From: Endomychus coccineus
Taxonomy: Eukaryota; Arthropoda; Insecta; Coleoptera; Endomychidae
Direction of reading: 5' to 3'
DNA length: 64,000 bases
NCBI GenBank assembly: GCA_958510875.1
Contig: CAUEHT010000001.1
Coordinates: 372,001 to 436,000, forward strand
The notes beneath the pieces are model-generated. The model did no database searches and was not told where the DNA came from. It saw nothing but the letters and a program-made list of their open reading frames with translations. A program made the position numbers and the translations under genes. Positions 39,484 through 51,277 of the stretch are shown here, in pieces (position 1 is the stretch's first letter; each line of letters opens with the position of its first letter).

Positions 39484-42400
39484 ATGGATACTATCTCGAA
39501 AATAAGTTGTGATATCGTGAAGATTATCGATCAGGCTCAAAGCGAATTGTTACAATCAAATTTTTCCCCTCAGGAAATGAATAAATGGATTGATTTCTGT
39601 AGTAAATATATACGCACTTTTTCAAGACATTTATCTAAGGATGTATTAAATTTGGGTAATAAGAATCAATTAATAACAAATATAGGACATATAAAACGTT
39701 TCAAAATTTTACTTCAAATTAAAAATAAACCTGCTGTAACAAATCAAAATCGTAGTGCTCGAATCAGATGGGAAGATGGAAAGTCTGCTTTCAAGTGCAG
39801 AATTAGAACAGGATATATTATCAATATTTTACATTTAGATCCTAGTAATTTTCTATACGATTCTTTCCATCTGTTCAATTCAAGAATCTCTAGAATCCTT
39901 CATGCAAATAATTTCATAAAAGTTACATTTTGTGGTGAATTTATAAAGATAAATGTGAATGAGGAAAATATTGAAGCCGACTTCAAATATTTCCATACGC
40001 AATCAAGAGCGATAGATAATACAACAAATATATTTGATTGGCTTAAAGATAATATCATCGAGAAAATTTTAAATAAATTAGAAAATTTCCAAGAAAGAGG
40101 AGAGTCCAATTGGTCGCTCAAAACTATTATTAATTTACAAATTAACATTAACAAACATGAACTTATAAATTCAGGATCTTCATATATTCAACTCCCGCGG
40201 GAAATCGTAAACAAGCATACTGTCATTAATGTTAAGAACTACGATGAACATAGTTTTGCTTGGGCAGTAACAGCTGGACTTCACCCTGCTACTAACACAC
40301 ATCCAGATCTTGTATCTTCATATCCTGATTTCAGTACTGTTTTAAATATACGATATTTAACTTTCCCGCTGTCTATAACATAAATTCCCCTATTCGAGAA
40401 GCTGAATAATATAAGCATACACGTTTTCGTTTTAGAATTATGTAATAAAAAAAATGATGATAATGACTGTAAGGAAAAATTCAAGGTTCTCCCTGCATAT
40501 CTAACTAAAAACAAACTAGAAACACACTTTAATTTGTTGTTGATTAAGGATAAATATTATCGAGATGTAAAATCTTCAGATACATCAAATTTAGTTGATC
40601 CAATAGTTGAATTCCATTATTGCTTAATTAAAAATTTAGGTCGACTTATTAATGCGCAAATCACTACTAGGAATAAAACGTACTTATGTGAACGTTGTTT
40701 GAATAATTTCTGGAGTGAGAGCAAATATAAGACTCATATCGAGGATTGCGGGAGAATAAATACGTGCAAAATTAAATTCCCTAAGGAGGATCATTTAGAA
40801 TTCAAAAATTTTGCAAATAAAATACCCATGCCATTCGTGATCTATTTCGACTTTGAAGCACTTTTGCTACCAATTCAGAACTGTTCTCTATCGAATTCCG
40901 ATTCATACACAAATAAAACGCAGCTACATGAAGCATACAGTGTAGGATATTATTTCGATTCTCTATCTAAATATGACAGCTACAGAGGCCCTGAACCAGC
41001 TAAATGGTTAACTATGCAATTAGATGGAATTAGTGATTTCATCGAAATGAAATTGAAATCTAATATACCCATGAGTTCAAGTGCGGCTAATTTAGTATCT
41101 ATAATGAATGAAACCAAGTGTCATATCTGCGAGAAAAATTTTAATGAAGATGAAATACGTGTTAGAGACCATTGTCATTTCACTGGAACATTCAGAGGAT
41201 TAGCTCATCAAGTTTGCAACTTAAATTATAAACATAAATTTGTAGTACCTATTTTAGCGCATAATTTGAGCGGGTATGACATGTTTCTATTAATACGAGA
41301 TTTAGCTAAAGCGAATAAACAAAACATCCAAGTACTACCTGTGAATAAAGAAAAATATATAAGCTTTACACGAGGCTCATTCTCATCCCCCGTAAAATTC
41401 CGATTCATAGATTCATATAGATTTTTGAATACATCACTAGGTCAGCTAGTTTCGTTCTTGAATGTAAACGAATTGAAAATTTTAAAGCGTGAATTCAATC
41501 ATTTATCAGAAGATCAGTTCAATTTATTAACCCGTAAGGGGGTTTTCCCTTATGAAAATTTAGATGGGTGGAATCGATTGGATGAGTTAAATTTACCATC
41601 AATCGAAAAATTCGATAATAAATTGAGAGATGAATCTATAAGTGCGGAGGACTATAAACATGCACAAAACGTTTGGCAGAAATTTAATTGTAGTAATTTA
41701 GGGGAGTATTCAGATTTATATTTGAAAACGGACGTTTTGTTATTAGCTGATGTTTTTGAGAATTTTAGAGCTAAATGTATTGAGATATACAGTTTAGATC
41801 CATCGTACAGCTTCACTTTACCTGGATTCTCGTGGGAGTGTATGTTAAAATATACCAAAATTTCTCTCCAAATTCTCAAAGATATCGATATGATTGTGTT
41901 TATAGAAAGGGGTATAAGAGGAGGTGTAAGCCAAAGATGTAATAGATTCGCAGCAGCTAATAATAAATATATTAAGGAATATAATGCACAAGTACCTCAT
42001 GTACTTCGATGTATGTAATTTATATGGGTGGGCTATGGCCAAATATTTACCGTATGGAAATTTTGAATGGTGCGAAGATCTTAACATCGATGTGACAAAT
42101 ATTTCCGATGAAAGTCCTATTGGATACATTCTAGAAGTAGATCTAGATTACCCGCAAAACTTACATGATGTTCATAAAGATTTACCGCTTTGTCCTTTAC
42201 ACTCAACACCCCCTAATTCTAAACAACCTGAATTATTATCCACTCTATTTAATAAATCTAAATAAATTATTCACTATAGAAATTTGAAACAATGTTTAGC
42301 ATTAGGAATGGCCTTGAAGAAAGTACATAGGGTTTTAAAATTTAGTCAATCCGCTTGGTTGAAAGTGTATATCGATTTGAATACGCGACTACGCGCAGGT

Positions 42401-43214
42401 GCGCAGAATAAATTTGAGGAGGCTCTTTTCAAACTAATCATAAATGCAATATTTGGGAAATCGATGGAGAATGTACGTAAGCATCGGAGCGTTAAATTAG
42501 TTAATGAATGGTATGGACCATTTGGAGCGCGATACTATATTCCGCAGCCGAATTTCAATAGTAGTAAGATTTTTGATGAAAATTTGATAGCAATCGAGCA
42601 AAACAAACTCGAAATAATATTTAATAAACCAATTTATATAGGAATGGCTATTTTAGATATTTCAAAAACTTGTGTGTTTGATTATCATTATAAGTTTATG
42701 CTGAAAATATATAAAGATCCTGAAGCGATAAGGCTGTGTTATACAGATACTGATAGTTTGATCTATCATATAATCACTGACGATGACATCTACCAGACGA
42801 TAATCAGGAAAAATGTTTCAAGCGACTATGCTGTGGATAATATTTTTAATATCCCACTTGTGAATAAGAAAGTAGTAGGACTTATGAAAGATGAGAACAA
42901 AGGTTTTTTAATGACGAAATTTGTAGGCTTACGCTCCAAAATGTATAGTTATAAAGTAGAAGGAAAAGAACCTGTTAGAAAAGCGAAGGGTATTAGAGAT
43001 GCTGTATTGAAATATTCCATCTCTTTCGAAGACTATGTTAAATGTCTCGAGGAGGAAATTGAGATTTATAGAGTGCAGAAATATCCGCTCTTTTGATTTC
43101 AATCTTTACACCATCGAACAGAACAAAATTGCTTTGAGTCCGTTTGATACCAAACGTCACCTGATAAAAGACCGAACAAATACCCTGCCTTGTGGGCATT
43201 ATTCACTATGCTAA
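39484..43214 (+). pseudogene. Protein-primed DNA polymerase B (Polinton), several frameshifts
   Basis: Frames 39484-40383, 40440-42018, 41984-42265 and 42284-43096, with a last piece to 43214, make one polymerase. In order: an N-terminal domain, a C2H2-like finger (CERCLNNFWSESKYKTH), the exonuclease with YFDFEAL, HNLSGYD and YLKTDVLLLADVF, an endonuclease-VII-like CHICEKNF...HCHFTG insert, and polymerase motifs [22 protein letters not shown] and YTDTDSLIY. These fit the pPolB of Polintons and adintoviruses. At least four frame breaks (near 40383, 42010, 42265 and 43085) make it nonfunctional. Confidence 0.93.
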
Positions 43215-43494
43215 TTTTAAGATTTTATGCTTTTTAGTTTAATTTTGTAAAATTTAATGTGTTTGTGTTTCATAAAATTTAAAATGATAATAATAATAAA
43301 TTGTTTACTATGATGTCACTGCTAATTTTAAGATTTTATGCTTTTTAGTTTTATATGGTAAAATTAAATGTGTGAAAACATCGATTGTCGAAGAGCGTTG
43401 ATGCTGGTTGAACCACCAATCACAGATCTTCGCCCAAACTTATCAAGACTCATCGTGTAAATGATATGAAACAGTAATAAAAACACACTAATAT
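43215..43494. repeat. AT-rich spacer with a 50-bp direct repeat
   Basis: TAATTTTAAGATTTTATGCT followed by TTTTAGTTT occurs at about 43212 and 43324, about 112 bp apart. Polymerase and DUF8207 genes converge here, so the spacer may hold their polyA signals. No gene is seen. Confidence 0.6.
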
Positions 43495-44197
43495 ATGATA
43501 TCGGCTTCTCGAAGCTCATTTATTATAGCGACTATCTCATTGTCGTGCGATGTATTCCCAGCTTGTTGCGATGCCATCAAAAGACTCAATCGTTCCACAA
43601 GTTCGTTTGGATCGTCCCAGTACACGTACTCCACTGGTTCGTTGTTATATGTCAATTGCGTACCGCTACCGAGGCGTCCTCGTGTATTAGAGGTCGAATT
43701 ATTTTAATGTACTTGTATCTTCGAGTACCTTTCAAGTTTCCAGCACTATTTCTGTGGGGATTTGTCAAGTTCAGAATCATCCTGTAATTCATCTTATCTT
43801 TCTTGGTGAAATTTCTAGGTTTTTGAAGTAACTCTGGGTAAGATTCTAATAAGTCATACTTATCATCGTTGTCAGACTCTTCAATAACAGTTTTCATACT
43901 TGCATCGCTTACATCCAATACCGTTCCTCTTTCTTCTTCCTCCTCTCCCTCATCCTCCTCCTCCTCCTCCTCCTCCTCTTCATCCGCATCATCCTTTTCT
44001 TGCTTAATTTCACGTTTAATCAATGGTGTGTTATTGGATTTGATTATTTCCCGAAGTGGTTCCGATATGGGTTTAAATAATTTATTGATCGACTCGTCCT
44101 CTTCCGTTTTACCCAGTTTCCTTGTGAGATATTTCTTGCGTATACATCGTGCCAATTGAGCGATTTTTCGCTTACGTGCTAACCGTTCAGCGTCCAT
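43495..44197 (-). pseudogene. DUF8207-type protein (copy 2), frameshifted
   Basis: I place the start at ATG 44197 (MDAERLARKRKIAQLARCIR) because an upstream start would overlap the ATPase end at 44223. A very acidic run of Asp and Glu lies at 43910-43985, then NYRMILNLTNPH and KGTRRYKYIKIIRPL. After a frame change near 43680 the conserved end YVYWDDPNELVERL and NEIVAIINELREA follows to about 43495. It is shorter than copy 1 and lacks the GLYNLIFYRD block. Confidence 0.75.
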
Positions 44198-44222
44198 TGT
44201 GTATTTGCTATAGATTTCACGT

Positions 44223-44921
44223 TCACACTTCAATATATACATCGAAATCTTTGCGGTATCTTCCATTGTTCAAATCGAAATCTTTTACAATTATCAATGT
44301 TCCAAATTTCTCCATCCAACACATAGAACACATCTTTCTGAATCGATCGAAAGTAACGTCTGGGGATACGTGCTCATCAAACACGTGTTTTAGATTTATT
44401 TCATCCTGTTTAAATAACACGATCAGGTTAGAATTATCGCGAATCAGTTGTTTAGGAATTTTAGAGTATGTCTGACATAGATATGATGCGGCAATGTTTC
44501 TATGTCTACACATCGAATAATATTCTCGAATTTTCTGTTGTGTCTCGCAGGATATGTCATCAAAAATGAAGATAGAATTTGGTTTTGCATCGTTCGGACT
44601 TATAATTTCTTCATTGTCTTTATATGGGAAATAACCAACTCCTTTTACTCGTTCCAAAATCTCCTGCAACAGTATGTATTTATCTTGATATAATGACTTC
44701 GAGTATACGTGAACGTTTTCAAACTTGAAACCATTTGGATTGAATAACAACGATAACATAACGTTTGTTTTTCCGCATCCGCTCGGACCACAAATTAAAG
44801 CACGAAAAGAGTTTGGTAACAGTTTACCATGTTTCCCAACGCGATTAGTTCTAACTTTTAAATCCAAATTCTCGATTGGAAGTGTCTGTTCTTGTTGAAC
44901 GGTCTTCATCGTGTGAAACAT
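44223..44921 (-). CDS. Polinton packaging ATPase (copy 2)
   Basis: 232 residues from ATG 44921. Walker A is GPSGCGKTN (about 49-57), Walker B is SIFIFDDIS (about 124-132), and the tail is NNGRYRKDFDVYIEV. It is the intact counterpart of the ATPase at 27344 and differs from it at many positions, so the two come from distinct lineages. It is divergent from the PLA2 gene, whose start lies 58 bp away on the other strand, which makes 44922-44978 a shared promoter. Confidence 0.92.
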   Translation of the reverse strand: MFHTMKTVQQEQTLPIENLDLKVRTNRVGKHGKLLPNSFRALICGPSGCGKTNVMLSLLFNPNGFKFENVHVYSKSLYQDKYILLQEILERVKGVGYFPYKDNEEIISPNDAKPNSIFIFDDISCETQQKIREYYSMCRHRNIAASYLCQTYSKIPKQLIRDNSNLIVLFKQDEINLKHVFDEHVSPDVTFDRFRKMCSMCWMEKFGTLIIVKDFDLNNGRYRKDFDVYIEV

Positions 44922-44978
44922 TTCTACTTAATGATAACGTATAAAAGGAAAAATCACCAGAGCGTATGCTCATTAACA

Positions 44979-45832
44979 ATGTTGATTCATCAAGGTGAAG
45001 GTTTATTGAATACACTCATAAACAAGCTCCCGTTTGAATTACACATTCCTTCATATCAATTCTGTGATCCTGGAACTAAATTGGAAAAGCGTCTTGCACG
45101 CGGTGATAAAGGTACCAATCCTTCAGATTCCGCTTGTCGCGAACACGATATAGCTTATTCACAAAACATGTCTCTGGAGGAACGTCATAAGGCCAATAAG
45201 ATATTAGAGGACGCTGCTTGGAAACGAGTTAAATCAAGAGACGCTAGCGCAGGTGAAAGACTCTCTAGTTTATTGGTTACCGGTGGGATGAAGGTTAAAC
45301 GAAAACTAGGTATGGGTATCAAGAAACGGGGGCGACAACGAGGATGTTGTTTCCAGAAAGATATCGTTGGATGCATCGCAAAGTCAATGGAGCCATCTTC
45401 TTCATTGAGAAAGTCCGCTATGAACGCGTTGAAAGCCGCACGGATCGCGATTAAACGAGTTGGAGGTGAAAAGCGTATCAGAGTACCAAGAGTAATACCA
45501 CTACCAAAATCTGGAGTATTTCTCCCACTGTTACTACCCATCTTAGGAGCTCTAGGAGCCTTATGATCGGTTGCAGGAGGTGCAAGTGCTATCGCAAATA
45601 CGGTAGTTAACGCTAAAAATGCCAAAAAGAAGTTTGAAGAAGATCAACGTCACAACAAAGCTATAGAATCGCTGGAAAAAGGTTTATACTTGAAACGCAA
45701 TGCTATAGGAGGATATGGATTGTTTTTGAAGAAGCAGCAAAAAGAACTATTAATTGAGCTACCCGACGATAGACCAATGTACGATCGAGATTTGATACGT
45801 TTCGCTAGAATTCTGAAAATCCCAAATTTTTG
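44979..45832 (+). pseudogene. PLA2-domain capsid protein, copy 2, in frame with protease
   Basis: ATG 44979 (MLIHQGEGLLNTLINKLPFE) begins a PLA2 domain with YQFCDPGTKLEKRL (the Gly of the calcium loop is now Asp) and CREHDIAY. A basic middle and a hydrophobic VFLPLLLPILGALGAL follow. TGA at 45564 interrupts; the same frame goes on through FLKKQQKELLIELPDDRPMY and FARILKIPNF to a second TGA at 45830. The missing linker stop shows that this product once ran into the protease. Confidence 0.85.
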
Positions 45833-46130
45833 AGGTGTCTTTATGCGAGATACGCTACCGCACAAACCTAGACGTCGTGAATGTATCATTCTAAATTTGG
45901 ACTTGACTAAAAACAATGGAACGCATTGGGTAGCGTTCAGAAAAATCGATAACGATGTAGAATATTTTGAGTCTTTTGGAAATTTGAAGCCCCCAAAGCA
46001 ACTCGTTCGATATTTGGGTGAGAACGTTAGGATTTTCTACAATAACGACACCTATCAGCACTATAATCAAGTGATATGTGAACAGCTGTGTTTGAAATTT
46101 CTCAGTCACACTCGATTATTCAAAGAGTAA
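45833..46130 (+). pseudogene. Adenain-like cysteine protease (copy 2)
   Basis: The first in-frame ATG is at 45843 (MRDTLPHKPRRREC), but the domain begins upstream in the frame shared with PLA2. Catalytic residues are His in GTHWVAF, Glu or Asp in YFESFG (Asp replaced by Glu), and Cys in VICEQLCLKFL. It ends at 46130, just before the next gene at 46146. The catalytic triad has a conservative change, so activity is uncertain; the upstream stop also separates it from a start. Confidence 0.82.
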
Positions 46131-46145
46131 CAACCACACACCACC

Positions 46146-46606
46146 ATGGATTTCACTTCTGCAGTAATACAATACATATGTGAAAATGAGAGTAGTAGTG
46201 GGAGTAGTTTGAGGAGAATCATCGATTTTATTTATGGAAATTTTATCGAGGCTATCAATAAACCTACGAGCGAACTTACCCGTAAGAATTTAACGTTTCT
46301 ACCGATGGAATACATCCTAAAACATTTGGATGTGGTGTTTCTCAATCAGAATGAGGTTCCGGAACATATGTTTGATTACCTTTACCGTCATATGCAGTGT
46401 AAGGAACATGTCGATGAAGATTGCGTTGGCCACAACCCCCACGCAAACTATGTTCTCAATGTTTATCTGAGCAGATTTCTCACATCATGGAGAACGAGGA
46501 AATAACTCATCACGAGAAGCAAGTGTTGATAGAAGAAGTTTGCAAAGACGACCCATACTTTATGAGATCATACTTATTCCATGTATTAATGTTGAAATAT
46601 AAATAG
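46146..46606 (+). pseudogene. Hypothetical Polinton protein between protease and penton, frameshifted
   Basis: ATG 46146 (MDFTSAVIQYICENESSSGS) opens 119 codons with a helical core ILKHLDVVFLNQNEVPEHMF. Near 46480 a frame change leads to a tail EMENEEITHHEKQVLIEEVC-like segment ending KYK at 46606. No known domain. Position suggests a small virion or regulatory protein. Copy 1 has no equivalent between its protease and penton genes. Confidence 0.45.
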
Positions 46607-46635
46607 AGATGTTTCAATAAATTTTTATTAGTATC

Positions 46636-47326
46636 ATGTCTCAGTTGTTCACGTTAACAAGCACCAACCATATATTCTCGTTTACACCGCAGAATTCGAT
46701 TGTGTTGAAGCAAAAAATATTATTTAGCATTGTTGAGATTCAATTCATACAATTCCATACCCAATATAGAGAACGAGAAATTCTACTATTATGTAGAAGG
46801 AGATAAAACAAAAGCGAAGACTAAGACTCTTGAAGCGATAACAATTCCGGCTGGAAACTATGAGATAAGCGATATCGAAGAATTTATCAGGAAAAAATTG
46901 AAGGTTAAAGAAGATACATTCTCGCTGAAACCGGATAACAATACGTTAAAGTGTGAAATATTCCATAAAAATCACGATATTTCGTTTGCTAAAATATTAG
47001 GATTTTCGCGGGGGCTATTGAAGAAGGTTGTGGTGCACGTGTCTGATTTATCTGTCAACATAATAAAAGTCACCAACATACGTTTCGAGTCGAACATTAC
47101 AGTGGGAGCCTTCTATCGAAATAGACCTGCGCATACGATCTACGATTTTCCTATCACCATCGACCCCGGCTATAGGATTGTGGAGCGTCCGAAGAATCCT
47201 CTCTATCTACCAGTATCCGATATCGGAGAGATTACCAACATAACCGTACTAGCTTTAGATCAGCATTTGAAACCAATAAACTTTCGTGGTGAAGAAAGTA
47301 TTCTACATTTACATTTACAAGTATAG
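46636..47326 (+). pseudogene. Penton-like minor capsid protein (copy 2), frameshifted
   Basis: ATG 46636 gives MSQLFTLTSTNHIFSFTPQN, parallel to MSQTFTITGK in copy 1. The frame then changes near 46725 and continues FNSYNSIPNIENEKFYYY, then EAITIPAGNYEISDIEEFIR and FRGEESILHLHLQV to a stop at 47324. The second frame is intact for about 198 codons. Confidence 0.72.
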
Positions 47327-47476
47327 AAAATATGGGGTTGTTTGTGGACAACAACAATAAAAACAGTTCCCCACCACATCATCATCAGTCTTCAACAAAA
47401 CACCTAAAGTGCGTGACCTACTCACCAGAGCCAACATCATAATTTTGCAATCATTGGGGTTTCGTCTTAAACAAGA

Positions 47477-48747
47477 ATGTCATTATCCAAAATGAAGTAT
47501 GCCCGTAACACTAGCGATGCCAGAGATGTTCATCATACAGCGATCATCTCACCTATTTTCGATATATACCAGGAACCGAAATTTGATGAATCGATTTGAA
47601 AAGCCGAGTACAGATCGATTACACCATTCGTCAAGGCGTTCAATAACAGCGATATCATAGAGTTTGGAATGAATCAAGTAGACGCTTTTTTTGCTATGAA
47701 AGATACTCTGTTGGCGATCAAAGGGAAAATCGAAGTTAATGGAGTGGGGAATGTAATATTGGTACCTGATTATGGGCCTTTCCTTTTCGACTCGTGTTCC
47801 TACAGCGAGAGCGGTAGAGACATCGAAACTGTACGTGACCCTGGAATAGTTAGCGCTGTGCGAGGATTCACATGTTATTCTCCCACAGATTCGACGCATA
47901 TGGCTATAGCCAGCTGGACTTATCCGGAAGAAAGTGTTATATTGAACGCAACAAAGTCGTTCAGTTTACTCATCCCACTCAAGCATATTTTCAACATTTT
48001 CAACGATTACACCCGAATCACGTTCGGACGACGAACGATTCGATCGGTAGTGCTCGAAACGATAACGATTGCGTTATAATTGAGAACGCAGCTACCACAG
48101 TCAAATTTCTGATTGATAGTATAGAATTGAAGGTGAAATATATCTATCCCAACGATCTGATCAGAGAGAAGATATTGCGATCCATCAAGAGCGATTCTCC
48201 TGTTCTATTCGCTTTCCGGAAGTGGGAGCTACACGAGTTGCCTGCCATAACGGCCGATGCGAAGAGAGAAATATGGGCTGTGAAAACTAGCGCGTCCGTC
48301 GAAAAACTACGGTATGTTATCGTATTTTTCCAAACCGATAAACGTAACAATGTGAAAGCTAATCCTACAATATTCGATCATGTGGATATATCAAGTATCC
48401 GCTTATCGCTGAACGGAGAGTATTGGCCTAACGAACGGATGAACTTGGACTTTGCCAAGGAAGATTTCGTTCTAGCCCACCACAACTAAACCGATTTCTA
48501 TCCTAGCTACACGAATCCCACAACAAAATATCCCATATTGGCTTATGATAAATTCAAAAAACGCGCGCTTTACATCATCGATTGTTCTAGACAAGAGGAG
48601 GCGGTAAAATCATCAACAGTCGACATACGATTGTAGATTGAAGCGGATAAAGGATTTCCAGCCAATACCAAGGCAAATTGCATCATCATTCACGATTGCT
48701 TGATGGAATACTATCCCCTCACCGAAATTGTCAAGAGTCTCAATTAA
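47477..48747 (+). pseudogene. Major capsid protein (copy 2), stops and frameshift
   Basis: ATG 47477 (MSLSKMKYARNTSDARDVHH) starts the frame; TGA at 47597 breaks it, then MNQVDAFFAMKDTLL continues. A frame change near 48050 leads to ARNDNDCVII-type sequence, and later stops occur near 48487 and 48634. Blocks RDPGIVSAV, SLLIPLKHIFNIFNDY and FQTDKRNN match copies 1 and 3. It is closest to copy 3 (62920-63999), which is still open. Confidence 0.78.
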
Positions 48748-48794
48748 ACATCAGTCAGTCTAAATCGCAACTTCAAGCGAATCGCATCATCATC

Positions 48795-49301
48795 ATGAGA
48801 ATCGCATTAGTTGACATTCGGGGGTTCTTCATTGACGATGCCTTCCATCCAAAAGAAATGTGTATACAAATTGGATTCAAACGTCATTATTCCTTATTCA
48901 AACCGCACACATCTTATTCATCGCTAAATGCAAAGGAGCGAAAATCCGTATGGTGTTTACAAAAGTCTTATAATGGACTCGATTATGCATCTGGGTATGT
49001 GGATTATGAAGAAATAAATAACATTCTTAAATCGATTCTCCTGTGTGCAGTCGACTATATTTATGTCCGAGGACAGCAAAAAGCCGAATTTTTGAGAAGG
49101 AAGTGTATAGAATTGGATATTTACCCACACATCGTAGATGTTCATAGTTTCGATGGTACTCAATGTGAAACGGGGAAATTCGAGCAAACAAACAATTTGA
49201 CCTGTCTGAATCATCGTAATGACGGTGGAAAATACATGTGTGCAGTTCACCATGTGGATAAATTACAGCAGTGGTTTCTGAATGTAATACTACCTAAATG
49301 A
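48795..49301 (+). CDS. Conserved Polinton protein MRIALVDI family (copy 2)
   Basis: 168 residues from ATG 48795. MRIALVDIRGFFIDDAFHPK and later LLCAVDYIYVRGQQKAEFLR, then CLNHRNDGGKYMCAVHHVDK are shared with 62366-62872. The alternation of strands with Asp in ALVDIRG and a later KGQQK-like motif recalls an RNase H-fold (DnaQ-like) protein that has lost key residues. That fold is a guess. The frame is intact in both copies although the capsid gene before it is broken here. Confidence 0.6.
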   Translation: MRIALVDIRGFFIDDAFHPKEMCIQIGFKRHYSLFKPHTSYSSLNAKERKSVWCLQKSYNGLDYASGYVDYEEINNILKSILLCAVDYIYVRGQQKAEFLRRKCIELDIYPHIVDVHSFDGTQCETGKFEQTNNLTCLNHRNDGGKYMCAVHHVDKLQQWFLNVILPK

Positions 49302-49379
49302 TATGTATTTTATTCTGAAATATTATTATTATCAATCTTTTGTTTGTTTTAATAAAACACCTCCTTCTAATAATTATTA

Positions 49380-49560
49380 TTTATTCAAAGGGTAAAAAGC
49401 TTTCTTCACATTTTCAATAATAACACTGATAAAGAAGATAAAATAACATACAGAATTGCGAAAATTTTTGGGATTTCTCCTTCTATTGCAGATGATGTGA
49501 GTGTAGATGATGTTGTTTTTTTGAATTTCGCGGGTCGATGACGTCACATACAACCAACCT
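49380..49560 (-). pseudogene. Membrane-protein relic and Polinton copy 2 end repeat
   Basis: The plus strand at 49395-49500 matches 35820-35930 of copy 1 (AACACTGATAAAGAAGATAA, ATTGCGAAAATTTT). So the C-terminal part of the membrane protein gene remains on the minus strand. It is followed at 49538 by a TGACGTCA motif as in copy 1. A repeat GAATTTCGCGGGT occurs at 49523 and 49629. Confidence 0.65.
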
Positions 49561-49719
49561 CACATTCTATGAACCAGACCTCTATGGTCGGAAGTTCGGT
49601 GATCATCGTAAGCTCTATGGACACGTTTGAATTTCGCGGGTTAGTAACGTTACATCCGAAGTTGCGCGCGCAACATCCGGTCGATGAAGTCACTTCCTGG
49701 CGCAGAACTCGTGGACTGC

Positions 49720-51149
49720 ATCTACTGGAGACACACCCAGCAACATTGTCGGAAACTGAACCGGATAGATTGAACCGATTTCTGAAAACAGAAATGAAAT
49801 ATTTTGAGGAATTCACTCAACCACGCCGCTGGTTCAACACAAAATAAAATTAACAAAGACCGATCCGATAATGCAGCGTTACCGACCGCAGAATCCGAGG
49901 ATGCAAGCAATCGTCAACGAGGAAGTTGATCGAATGCTGGCAGAAGAAGTCATCGAGCCGTCAAGTAGTCCGTGAAGTTCACCCGTTGTGGTGGTGAAGA
50001 AGAAAGATGGAAAACCGAGATTTTGCATTGATTTCCGGATGATAAACAAAGTCGCCGTGAAAGATGCATATCCACTGCCTTACATAAGTGCCATCTTGGA
50101 CAAACTCCGGCGTGCTAGATATATTACTAGCATTGACCTGAAGCAAGGGTATTGGCAAATACCGCTGACACCGGAAAGTAAACCCATCACAGCATTTACT
50201 GTACCAGGCCGTGGATTATTCCAGTTTAAGGTAATGGCCTTTGGTTTACATTCCGCACCGGCAACGTTTCAGAGGCTGATGGATACCATTATCGGACCAG
50301 ATATGGATCCACACGCTTTTCCTTACTTGGACGACATTATTGTTCTGGGAGAGACGTTCAAGGCAGATCTCACGAATTTGAGAGAGGTTTTCCGGCGATT
50401 AAGGAAACCTAATCTGAAGATAAACCCGGAAAAATTCCAGTTCTGCCGCACGTCAATAAAATATTTAGGCCATGTAGTCACCGCCGAGGGTATTCATACT
50501 GACTTATTGAAGAAACATCGACGTTGGAATTGGGGACAGGAGCAACAAGTCGCGTTCAAAAAATTGAAAGACATGTTGATGAGTGCCCCTGTGTTGGCTT
50601 GTCCAGACTTCAACCGGCCGTTTATTCTGCAAACCGATGCTTCGGATGTGGGAATTGCTGCGGCATTGACCCAGAATATTGAGGGAGCCGACCGAATAAT
50701 TGCCTACGCTAGCCGAACATTAACAGCCGCCGAAAAGAATTACTCTGATACCGAGAAGGAATGTTTGGCTATTGTGTGGGGAATTGATAAAATGAGACAC
50801 ATTTGGAAGGATATAGATATACCGTATTGAGCGACCATCAGTCATTGAAATGGCTGCACTCGATTAAGAGTCCGAGTGGGAGAATGGCTCGTTGGAGCAT
50901 TTTCCTACAACAGTACGATTTTAAGATAAAATATCGTAAAGGAGTGTTGAATCGTGTGGCTGATGCCCTGTCACGCGATCCATTGCCGAACAAAGAAGGA
51001 ATGGGTGACAATCAAGAGTTTTTCGTACTGAATGACCCCGTGAATTGTAACTGGTACAATTCAAAGAAAGACGAAGTTGAAAACAGTCCAGAAGCGTATC
51101 CGGATTATTGTTTTGAAGATAATTGGTTGTACCGCCACTTCTGGGACTA
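49720..51149 (+). pseudogene. Gypsy-A reverse transcriptase and RNase H, broken
   Basis: From about 49724 a frame reads TLSETEPDRLNRFLKTEMKY, then RT motifs VVVKKKDGKPRFCIDFRMIN, DLKQGYWQIPLT and the active site FPYLDDIIVLGE. TGA at 49975 interrupts it. A deletion of about 50 residues joins TAEGIHTD to the RNase H side (FILQTDASDVGIA, SDTEKECLAIV). A frame change near 50820 leads to SDHQSLKWL and KGVLNRVADALSRDP, the RNase H end. These are standard Ty3/Gypsy landmarks. Confidence 0.92.
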
Positions 51150-51277
51150 ATGACTTGTCCGAACCGGAAATGAGAGATGCGTGGAAGCTGTGTTCCGAAA
51201 CCGCTCCGATTAAACGTTCTGAAAGAAAACCATGACAGTCTGACTGCAGGACATTTAGGTATTGTCAAGACGATTGC

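Larger units (their letters stand above)
38480..49700 (+). mobile_element. Polinton/Maverick-like copy 2
   Basis: This copy has an OB-like small protein, the DNA polymerase (both plus), DUF8207 and ATPase (both minus), then PLA2, protease, penton-like, capsid and MRIALVDI-family genes (plus) and a membrane-protein relic. No integrase was found. The end near 49700 carries CACTTCCTGGCGCAGAACTC; Gypsy-A pol resumes at about 49720. Nearly every gene is broken, so copy 2 is dead. It is a divergent relative of copy 1, as paired proteins differ at many positions. Confidence 0.78.

Noticed and set aside
43910..43985. CCT/TCC microsatellite as a regulatory repeat
   Set aside because: It encodes the acidic Asp/Glu run of the DUF8207-type protein on the other strand.
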